Origin: Stanieria sp. NIES-3757
GTDB lineage: Bacteria > Cyanobacteriota > Cyanobacteriia > Cyanobacteriales > Xenococcaceae
Length of the DNA: 64,000 bases
Reading direction: 5' to 3'
Assembly (NCBI GenBank): GCA_002355455.1
Contig: AP017375.1
Location: forward strand, 3,348,001-3,412,000
Part shown: positions 15,770-24,600 of the stretch, piece by piece
Layout: each line of letters starts with the position of its first letter
How positions within the stretch are numbered: the stretch's first letter is position 1
The notes under the pieces: generated by a model
Told to the model about the DNA's origin: nothing
What the model saw: the letters and a program-made list of their open reading frames with translations, nothing else
Databases searched by the model: none
Made by a program: the position numbers and the translations under genes

Positions 15770-18394
15770 CTAAAACTCATAAGAGGCAGAAAATAGCACT
15801 GTAAAAGGATCACCTGGGTAAACTCTGAGATCGTCGTCTGAAACTTCAATGTAGTCTACATCAAATAGATTTTGAAAATTGAGCGCAAGCTTCAATTGTT
15901 CCCGACGATAATAAATAGCTGCATCGGTTCTCAAATAATCACCAATCTGAAAAGAGTTATCTAAATCTCCTTCTCTTTCTCCAACATACAACAAACCAAA
16001 ACCAAATCCTAAACCAGACAAATTACCCTCGGGAATTGTATAGGTATTCCACAAACTTACAGTGTTTTCGGGAACATTAGCCAAAGAGTTACCCACTGTA
16101 AAAATATTGTCTTCGGTAATTTTGGCATCGGTATAGGCATAATTGGCAATGATATTCCAACCAGGCAAGATTTCTCCTACTGTTTGCAATTCAATTCCTT
16201 TGCTGTTTTGTTCTCCTGTTTGAATTTCAAATTGAGGATTGTTAGGGTCTGATGTAGTTAAGTTGGAAAGGGTTAAGTCATAAAAAGCTAAAGTTGTAAA
16301 CAAGCGATTATCTAGCCAGTTAGCCTTGACTCCAATTTCATATTGAGTTCCGCGAGAAGGTTCAAAAACTTCATTAGTAGCAGTTACTCCTGTTACCTGT
16401 TCAAAAGAGCGACTAAAACTGCCGTAGAGAGAAACATTATCAGCAATTTTATACACAACTCCTACTCTAGGGCTAAAGGCGGTATCGTCTTGAGATGCTT
16501 CTTCGGAAGCTTGATCGAGTAAGTCTTCTGATGAACTACTAACAAAATCGACTCTTCCACCAAGAACCACGATCAAGCGGTCGTCAAAAAATTTGATTTG
16601 GTCTTGTAAATAAATTCCTACTCCTTGATTTGTATCCCTGATTCTACCTAAAGAATCCTCAAAAGCTGCTCCTACCCCACCTGCATAAACTGGTTCAAAC
16701 AAATCTATATTTTCTGCTTCAAAAAATTCAGACTCAAAATAATCTTCTTCAAAGACATAATCGATACCTGCCAATAAATCGTGATTGATTCCACCAGTCT
16801 TAAATTTACCAGTCAGATAAGCGGTAGTTTGATAATTATTAATATCGTCAATGAATAAATCGCCAGAACGTTCTAGAGTTCTTAAATCATCTTGAATAGC
16901 ATTAACAAATGCTTCCCTTTGCTCATTTTGAAAATTAGTGTAACGAAAAGCATGACGCAACGACCAATCGTCGTTAAAACTATGCTCTAGATCGTATCCA
17001 ATTTGGGTAATTTTGCGATCATTGCCATCAAAATTCGGTTCTCCAACAAATTGATCTCTAGGAATTTCACCATTAGGATTATCTAACACTGTTCCTTGGG
17101 CTGGTAATCCCAAACGTTGGGGAGTCCGCGAGTTAAGATATAGTCCTTCAAAGTTGATTTTTGTTTGCTCACCAATTTGCCAACTGAGGACTGGGGCAAT
17201 CGAAAATTCTTCAATATCAACCTCATCTATATCAATTAAGGTATCAGAGTGATAAATAGAAGTATTTAATCGGTAAGCTACTGTTTTACTTTCGTTGAGT
17301 GAACCAGAAAAATCGAATGCACCTTCAACACTCTCAAAACTGCCATAGCTAGCCGATAATTCGTAGAAAGGAGATGATAGAGGTTGTTTGGTTACAACAT
17401 TGACAATGCCTCCTGGAGAAATTTGACCTCCGATTACAGAAGCAGGTCCTGACAAAACTTCTAGTCGCTCGATATTATTTAAATCTCTTGGTGGTGTAAG
17501 GGTAAAAAACGATTCGGAAAGTCCATTTCTCAAAAAGTTTGAAGAGACATCAAAACCGCGAATCAAGACATTATTAAAGTTTGACCTGGGCGGACTATTA
17601 GTAACCACACCCACCGCATTTCTTGATAAGGCATCACGTAATTCAATCGTTCCCTGGTCTTCAATGACTTGACGAGGTATTACTTGAATAGTTCCAGGAG
17701 TATCAATAATTGGGGTATCGGTACGGGTAATCCCTGCATCGGGAACAAAGTAATCATCCTCTTGAGCTTCCCCAGTGGCAATAATTTCAATCTCTTCATC
17801 TGGTGTTTGTTGCGCCGTTGCTCCGTCAGGAGTCACACCTAAAACTAAATTATCTTGGTTAGAAATTACTTCTGCACTTGGTACTTGTTGTGTTCCAGTA
17901 ATCCTAACTTGAATACTGCTTTCATTTACTTTGGTTACCGTTATTTGACTAATTCCTGGTGCGGGATTTTCTTCTTTAAATCCGTTTCTGAGGGAAAATC
18001 CTAACGTTGCGTTCAAGATATCGATAACTAAATCTTTTCCTTCAGGAAGAATTAATGGTACTAACTGTTGTCTGGATGGGGTTTCCAGTATCAATTCCAA
18101 GCCATTATCGGTTTGGTTAATTTGTACTCCTGTTACCTCGGCAATACCTCCATTTTCTCTTTGAACTAGTAAATCTTTAGCACTCAAAGAAATAGCTTGT
18201 AATGACTCATCTGGGTTACGATTTTTTGTTTTCTCAAGTAACTGCCTTGAGACTTGGCTGTTGCCAGAATTAATTTGATTTTCTGAAAGTACCTCCGCAC
18301 TCACAGATTCAATTGATAAAGGAACTATAGCAATTAAACTAAATCTTATAGCGTTTGCGATTGCTTTTTTTTGTTTCAACTCAAAAATCTTCAT
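15770..18394 (-). CDS. TonB-dependent ferric-siderophore receptor with AMIN domain
   Basis: 874 residues. After a signal peptide (about 1-33) comes an AMIN domain (about residues 65-165: EVTGVQINQTDNGLELILET through LVLGVTPDG), a cyanobacterial addition to such receptors. The plug follows (about 215-340), with IQVIPRQVIEDQGTIELRDAL, VLIRGFDVSSNFLRNG and SPGGIVNVVTKQP. The rest is a 22-strand barrel ending in the outer-membrane signal FSASYEF. The FhuA/ViuA-type sequence suits hydroxamate or hydroxycarboxylate siderophores. It heads a tight run of uptake genes and lies downstream of the AraC regulator. A TTATTTGC half-site lies 32 bases before the start. Confidence 0.95.
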   Translation of the reverse strand: MKIFELKQKKAIANAIRFSLIAIVPLSIESVSAEVLSENQINSGNSQVSRQLLEKTKNRNPDESLQAISLSAKDLLVQRENGGIAEVTGVQINQTDNGLELILETPSRQQLVPLILPEGKDLVIDILNATLGFSLRNGFKEENPAPGISQITVTKVNESSIQVRITGTQQVPSAEVISNQDNLVLGVTPDGATAQQTPDEEIEIIATGEAQEDDYFVPDAGITRTDTPIIDTPGTIQVIPRQVIEDQGTIELRDALSRNAVGVVTNSPPRSNFNNVLIRGFDVSSNFLRNGLSESFFTLTPPRDLNNIERLEVLSGPASVIGGQISPGGIVNVVTKQPLSSPFYELSASYGSFESVEGAFDFSGSLNESKTVAYRLNTSIYHSDTLIDIDEVDIEEFSIAPVLSWQIGEQTKINFEGLYLNSRTPQRLGLPAQGTVLDNPNGEIPRDQFVGEPNFDGNDRKITQIGYDLEHSFNDDWSLRHAFRYTNFQNEQREAFVNAIQDDLRTLERSGDLFIDDINNYQTTAYLTGKFKTGGINHDLLAGIDYVFEEDYFESEFFEAENIDLFEPVYAGGVGAAFEDSLGRIRDTNQGVGIYLQDQIKFFDDRLIVVLGGRVDFVSSSSEDLLDQASEEASQDDTAFSPRVGVVYKIADNVSLYGSFSRSFEQVTGVTATNEVFEPSRGTQYEIGVKANWLDNRLFTTLAFYDLTLSNLTTSDPNNPQFEIQTGEQNSKGIELQTVGEILPGWNIIANYAYTDAKITEDNIFTVGNSLANVPENTVSLWNTYTIPEGNLSGLGFGFGLLYVGEREGDLDNSFQIGDYLRTDAAIYYRREQLKLALNFQNLFDVDYIEVSDDDLRVYPGDPFTVLFSASYEF

Positions 18395-18422
18395 CTACTA
18401 GCTTTTAATAATTCTTATAGAT

Positions 18423-18438
18423 AATTATTTGCAATTAG
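18423..18438. promoter_or_regulatory. Candidate operator half-site before receptor
   Basis: 'aattatttgcaattag' lies between the AraC regulator gene and the receptor start. The core TTATTTGC recurs at 21126 and 21353 in the control region of the synthetase genes. Binding by the PchR-like regulator or by Fur is inferred only from this recurrence. Confidence 0.35.
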
Positions 18439-18501
18439 TTAAGACGAAATTGAGTTTAAGTGATTGAGTGGAGGTAAGTCTATGTCCTAAAAGATAAATT
18501 T

Positions 18502-19524
18502 TTAGTCCTTCAAGATATTTTGTCCAGAACGACATTGTCCAGGAGTAACACCAAATCGACGTTTAAAGGTACGGGAAAAATAGCTTACATTGGAGTAACC
18601 AACCCGATTTGCTACGGTAGTTACAGTTAATTCCTCATTCTCCAAGAGAATTCGCGCTAAATCTAAACGGTAATTCTGAAGATAGCCAAAGGGAGTAGTT
18701 TGAAATACTTGCCGAAAACCCTGTTGTAGTTTGATGCGGTCTAATCCTACTTGCTGCGCTAGGGTAATGACAGAAGGGGGATTGAGATACTGTTGTTTTA
18801 AAATTGTCTGTGCTTGATACAAACACTCAATGTCTCTGGAGCGTAATTTTTGGGGGAGAGGTTGAATTTGCTCGGTTTTGAGGAGTTGATCAAACTGCAA
18901 TGCTAGTAATTCTAAAACTTTTCCCTCTAAATACATTCGAGCGATCGCGCCTTGATAGGGATGATGCCACATCTGTTGAATTACCGTACGCATCATGGGG
19001 GTGATTTTCCCGACAGGACAATGAAACCGAGGTGCGCGATCGCTTTTAATTAAAGGTTGTAGTAATTTGGGAATATCTTCTAGTCCTCTGACAAAAGTTC
19101 TGAGAAAAGCTAAATCTAGATTGATTCTCACTTTTTGCAAGGGAGTCCCTGTAAAAAATTGTTCCTTTTCTGTAATATCAGGTAAATAAAACAAATAATT
19201 GTATCCCTGATTTTCACTGTATTCAGCGTCAACGTTCTCAATTCCAGGAGAAATTACACCTTGATTTCCTGATAAATAAAACTTCGAGACTAGCATCCGC
19301 AAGTCATCATGTTCGTTTTCAACACCGTGATTGCGATATATCGTTTCATCATCCAAATTTACTTCAATTCCAGAAGCAAGCTGACAGGTTTGGCAACTAT
19401 CTTTAGACCACTTGCTTATACTCTTTCTAACTCGATCGAATCCCCGTACATTGTATTCTACTTGGTTAGATTTCAGGCTTTCTAACCACTGCAAATCAAA
19501 TTCGGTTTCGGTTAAAGTTTCCAT
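18502..19524 (-). CDS. AraC-family regulator, PchR-like
   Basis: 340 residues. The C-terminal AraC DNA-binding domain has two helix-turn-helix units. The second is typical: LTVTTVANRVGYSNVSYFSRTFKRRFGVTPGQCR. The N-terminal 230 residues match the PchR-type regulators found beside TonB receptors, including IEVNLDDETIYRNHG. Such proteins bind the ferric siderophore and activate its receptor and synthesis genes, as pyochelin does for PchR in Pseudomonas. The gene directly precedes the receptor and lies beside the synthetase block, so it is the best candidate for a pathway-specific activator. A CxxC (CQTC) near residue 45 is unusual and worth noting. Confidence 0.88.
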   Translation of the reverse strand: METLTETEFDLQWLESLKSNQVEYNVRGFDRVRKSISKWSKDSCQTCQLASGIEVNLDDETIYRNHGVENEHDDLRMLVSKFYLSGNQGVISPGIENVDAEYSENQGYNYLFYLPDITEKEQFFTGTPLQKVRINLDLAFLRTFVRGLEDIPKLLQPLIKSDRAPRFHCPVGKITPMMRTVIQQMWHHPYQGAIARMYLEGKVLELLALQFDQLLKTEQIQPLPQKLRSRDIECLYQAQTILKQQYLNPPSVITLAQQVGLDRIKLQQGFRQVFQTTPFGYLQNYRLDLARILLENEELTVTTVANRVGYSNVSYFSRTFKRRFGVTPGQCRSGQNILKD

Positions 19525-19597
19525 AATTTTTCATTTATGATGTCGATTTAATTAGAAATTTTCTCATTAATTGAGTCTAACTAATCGCTCATCAGCA

Positions 19598-20997
19598 TTA
19601 AAACTCCCATAAAGCCGTACCAATAATCGTTTGAGGCGTGATTTCTTCATCTTCTACCCCTGCATCAAAAATATTCTGTAGGCTGATTGCAGCTTTAAAA
19701 TTATTTTGAGTATAAAAAATCGCTAAATCAGTTTGTAGGCAGCTAGGAAAATAAAAACTATTTTGAGCATCTCCTGGGCGATCGCTTTGAATAACAATTC
19801 CTCCACCAAAACCTAAACCTCGCCATGTACCTTCGGAAATTTGATAGCTAGTCCAAAAACCACCCCGATGAGGTGCTACCCCTGCTACTAAATTCCCGAT
19901 TGGGATATTTCGATCTGCAATGACTTGAGCATCGGTATAAGTATAAAATCCATATAACCACCAATTAGGAGTTATTTCTCCTCTTAATTCTCCAGTCCAT
20001 GACTGACTTATTTGTCGATCAATTTGTAAGTCGAAGTCTGAATTGTTGGGATCGATTGTCGTAATATGATTTTGGCTTTCACGAGTAAAAGAAACCGTTG
20101 CCAACCAGTTATTACTAAGTTCAGTTTCAATTCCTAATTCAATCCCTCGATATATTTCAGACTGTAATAGTTCATTTTTCGCATCCGTTCCTGTCATCGG
20201 TTCGGCAGCATAGTCAAAACTAGCAAACAGCCAAATGCGATCGCTTAACTGATAATCAAGTCCAATCTCAGGATAAAAATTATGGTTTTCAACTGGTTCA
20301 ACTAAAGGTATTTCAGGAAGATCTGTAGTATCCGCGATCGCTATATCTAAAGTCCCTTCAAAATTAATTGACAAGCGATCGCTTAAAGAGGTTTCATGTT
20401 CAATAAATAATCCTAAATAGTTCTTTTTACTAACCAAATCAGCAACTAAATAAGGCATAGGTAGTAAATCAGTATTAATAGCTGAAGTTGTAGCAGTATC
20501 CAAGTCACTCTCTTTACCAAACAGAGTTAAAGGATTTTTATTGATTTCGATTCCAATAGTTGTTTGTTGTTCTAAACTGCTAATTTGAAAATCTTGATTT
20601 GTTTCTAAAACAAGGTTATAGAACTGTTCTAAACTAAAGTCATCGTAATCAAAATCCTGTTCAGTTGTTGATTGAAATGTCGATAAATTATTCGTCCAAT
20701 CCCAACTGCGATAAGCTGCACGGAAAGAATTAGTTATTGTCCATGCTTGAGAAAAATCATTTTTTCTCTTATCTGAATCTTTCAGGCGAGTGCGATTAAT
20801 AAATCCCTCAAATCTCAGGGAGTTGGCAACTTCCCCCTAGATAACCCATCGAAAGAAATAGTTGGATAAGAAATACGCCAAGATTCTAATTTATTCGGAT
20901 TAGCTAATGTTGGTGGAGATTGGAGTAGAAAAGTTAGATAAGTGATTGTGAGTGAAAAAATTGAGATAGCGGTTTTAAAACTGTTTAGTATCAACAT
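19598..20997 (-). pseudogene. Gutted second TonB-dependent receptor
   Basis: A signal peptide and about 60 residues (20815-20997) end at a stop. In another frame, open from about 20843 down to 19598, comes about 415 residues of outer-membrane barrel. It begins GEVANSLRFEGFINRTRLK and ends with SLQNIFDAG and the terminal FIGTALWEF-type signature. The plug domain and the first barrel strands (some 300 residues) are missing. Thus an internal deletion plus a frame change at about 20820-20845 has destroyed the gene. A 301-residue frame could start at TTG 20503 but would have no signal peptide. The barrel resembles the AMIN receptor at 15770-18394, including YAYTDA-like and GLGFGGG segments. Confidence 0.85.
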
Positions 20998-21694
20998 CAG
21001 TAAAAATTTATTGTTTTATTAGGCTGGTTGAATTAAGTCACAAAGTATAGCAACCGAACTATCAATCAAAACAAGATATGTGTGTTCTAATCTTTGATTT
21101 GACTGCTATAAATTTAATCGCTTATTATTTGCAATAGTCTAAAAATACCTTTCAGTCTTTACTCGGCGCTCATTTTCTACTGTAGTAAATTCAATTTCAG
21201 AAAAAACGCAGAATAATGTCTCTAAATTTCAAATATACGGGGATATATAAGATCTGACTTCAATGAATATATACTATTTTCTTTGTCAATTATTTTTTTA
21301 TTTGTTAAGAAGAACGAGAGATTCGCTCATGCTTCGCGAGCGCAAATAAGAATTATTTGCATTAAGTTACAAAAAGCTGTACAGTAAAATTGCTGAATAA
21401 TCAAACCAGTCTATATGAGTACAAAGCAATACCGTCTATTAATCTATCAAGGGTAAATTAGAGTCAAGTGCGCTCTATGCAAGGTGTAGGGTTATGCTCA
21501 AAATCAATCAATTAACAATCGACAGATACATAGGTGCGTTGATTAGCTCGGCGTTACCACAGCTTTATAGATTAAAATCGCAACTTCGTTGATTTTCTTT
21601 TATTAATAAACTTTGTCCCTACTAAATTAATTGTCGGGTTTTTCAACCACTGACAAAAAACTAATCAATTTTTGCCAACATTGTAATTGCAAAG
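20998..21694. promoter_or_regulatory. Control region of the synthetase block
   Basis: 697 bases with no gene. It holds two TTATTTGC half-sites (21126 and 21353), the second as part of a 19-base palindrome at 21342-21360. An AT-rich stretch near 21240-21275 includes 'tatataag' and 'atatatactat'. The palindrome 'tcgctcatgcttcgcgagcg' lies at 21323-21342. The start of the 41-kb transcription unit must lie here, but I cannot place it. Confidence 0.5.
21342..21360. promoter_or_regulatory. 19-bp palindrome, candidate Fur or AraC operator
   Basis: GCAAATAA-gaa-TTATTTGC is a perfect palindrome with 8-base arms. Its half-site recurs singly at 21126 and in front of the receptor at 18425. Length and AT content suit a Fur-type 19-base box, though the sequence is not the classical GATAATGATAATCATTATC. 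It could instead be the PchR-like regulator's site. Confidence 0.45.
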
Positions 21695-24600
21695 ATGAAT
21701 CAACTCGCCCATAGCTTCGTAACTAGTTCTCATAACTACTTTTCGGTTGTCCAACTTCTGCGCCAGCAAAGTCGTAAACAAGCTAATGCTGATGCTTTTA
21801 TTTTTTTAGAAGATGGGGAAAGTCAAGAAACTAAAGTTACTTATCAAAAGTTAGATCTGCGTAGTCGGCAAATTGCTGCTCACCTTCAAGGATTAGGATT
21901 AAGAGGAGAAAGAGCCTTATTACTTTATCCTTCAGGATTAGATTATTTAGCAGCTTTTTTTGGATGTTTGTATGCAGGAGTAATTGCTGTTCCTGCTTAT
22001 CCTCCAAAAAATCAAAGAAATACGCCTAGGATACAAGCTATTATAACTGATTCAGAAGCTGCGATCGCTTTAACCACAAAGACACTTGTACCTAAAATGG
22101 AGTCTTGGTTAGGGGATTTACAATGGCTGGCTACAGACGATTTAGAGGCAGGGATTGAAGAGAATTGGCAAGAATTAGATTTAGACCGAGATACAATTGC
22201 TTTTCTACAATATACATCGGGTTCGACAGGTACACCGAAAGGAGTCATGGTAAGTCATGGCAATTTACTGCACAATGCAGAGATGACTTATCGTTGGATG
22301 GGACATTCACCGAAGAGTAAGTTTGTTTCTTGGCTGCCGATTTATCATGATATGGGATTGATTGGTGGGATTTTGCAACCTTTGTATGGTGGTTTTCCCT
22401 GTGTTTTGATGTCGCCTACTTCTTTTTTACAACGTCCTTATCGTTGGTTACAAGCTATTTCTAAATATCAAGGAACTACAAGTGGTGCACCCAATTTTGC
22501 GTATGAACTATGTGTGAGAAAGATTAGTGCTGAACAACGTTCCTGTTTAGATTTAAGTAGTTGGCAGGTAGCATTTAATGGTGCCGAACCTATTCGCCAT
22601 GAAACTTTAAAGGAATTTGCTGCAACTTTTGCTGAATGTGGCTTTCGTGAGGAGGCTTTTTATCCTTGTTATGGGATGGCGGAAGCAACTTTGTTGGTTT
22701 CTGGAGGAGATAGGGAGAAAAAGGGAAAAAGAGACAAAGAGGTTTTATATCGTAATAAAGCTGTAGATAAGTTGGCTTTGACTGAAGATCGAATTATAGA
22801 AGTCTTTGAAGAAAATAGAAATAGTAAAACTTTAGTTGGTTGCGGTAGTAGTATTCCTGGGCAAAAAATTGTCATTGTTAATCCTGAAACTTTGACTCGC
22901 TGTGAAAATAATTGTGTCGGGGAGATTTGGGTTACTGGGGATAGTGTTGCTAAGGGTTATTGGAATCGTTTAGAAGAGACTGAAGAAGTATTTCACGGCA
23001 TAGCGCAGAGACGCAAAGAAGAGACAAGGAAAGAGAATGTAGTTGAAAAAAGCCAAGGGATTTCTGGGGCTGATTTTCTCCCCGTCTCTCCATCTCCTTA
23101 TCTCCCCACCAGCGATACTGATACATCTGTTGAACAACATCATTTTTTGCGTACTGGTGATTTGGGTTTTCTAGATGATTCGGGGGAGTTGTTTGTTACT
23201 GGTAGACTGAAAGATTTAATTATTATCAGGGGGCGTAATCTTTATCCGCAAGATCTTGAATTAACTGCCCAAAGAAGTCATAATGCTTTGCGTTTGGATA
23301 GTAATGCAGCTTTTACGGTAGAGATAGACAATGATGAAAAATTAGTAATTGTACAAGAGTTAGAGTTTCGCGCTAAACCTAATCTGGAAGAAGTAATTAC
23401 ATCTATTCGTCAAACTGTAACCGAAACCCATGAGATAGAAGTTTATGGCGTAGTTTTAATTAAACCAGGTTCGATTCCCAAAACTTCGAGTGGTAAAATT
23501 CAACGTCGGGCGACTCGGAGCAAGTTTTTAGAGGGTAAATTAAATACAGTTGCTAGTAGTAGTTTAGAAACTCAAGAATTTGTTGACACAGAAAATAGTT
23601 TAACTAAAGAAGAACTTTTACAGTTTTCCCCACAAGAATTTTTAACCCAATATCTGCAATTACAAATCGCCCGAGTACTAAAAAGATTACCTCAAGACAT
23701 TAATTTAGATAGTTCTTTAACTTCTTTAGGACTTGATTCTTTAAAAGTCTTTGAATTAAAAAATCAGATCGAAGCTGACTTAGAAGTAACAATCGCGATC
23801 GCGGATTTGTTTTCTGGATTAACCACGCGATCGCTTTCTACTAAAATATTAGCTCAACTGGAATCAACTAGTTCTTCAAAATCAACATCTCTTCAAAAAA
23901 TTAGTACTAGTAATAATATTCATCCAGTTTCTTTTGCTCAAGCTAGACTCTGGTTTTTAGATCGTCTTAAATCTGGTAATCCTGCCTATAATATCTCGTT
24001 TGCGGTGCAGATTGAAGGCAAACTGGAAGTTCAGGCTTTAGAAAACTCTCTTAATCAGGTTATTGCTAGACACGAAATACTGAGAACTTCTTTTGCTACA
24101 TCAGAAGGGAAACCCGTACAAGTAATTCATCCTCATCTAAGAGTCACTTTGTCAGTAGTTGACGGGCAGAAACTTGATTGTTTTCCATCTGAAAGTATTG
24201 GGCAAAAATATCTTGATATTAATTTAATTACAACACAGGAACATCAACAGCCTTTCGATCTGACTCAAATACCTCTGTTACGACTGAAATTATTACGGCT
24301 TGCTTCAGAAAAACATCTTTTACTGTTGACGATGCATCATATTATTGCTGATGGTTTGTCAGCAGAAGTCTTCATGACAGAAGTTGCTCTACATTATCAG
24401 AGATTATCTGTACCAGAATTAGCAATCCAGTATAAAGACTTTGTTTATTGGCAACAGCAATCATTTCAAGAACAGAAATTAATTGATTATTGGAAGCAAA
24501 AACTAAAAGATGCACCGCCTCTGTTACAACTACCTACAGATCGACCTAGACCACCAGTACAAACTTATCAAGGCAAAAGTCAATCTTGGGAATTACCAGC

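Noticed and set aside
20815-20997. Separate 60-residue gene
   Set aside because: It is the signal-peptide end of the broken receptor, not an independent gene.
22669-22875. Minus-strand frames inside the synthetase genes
   Set aside because: Short shadows opposite long well-supported coding sequence; none has a domain or ribosome site.
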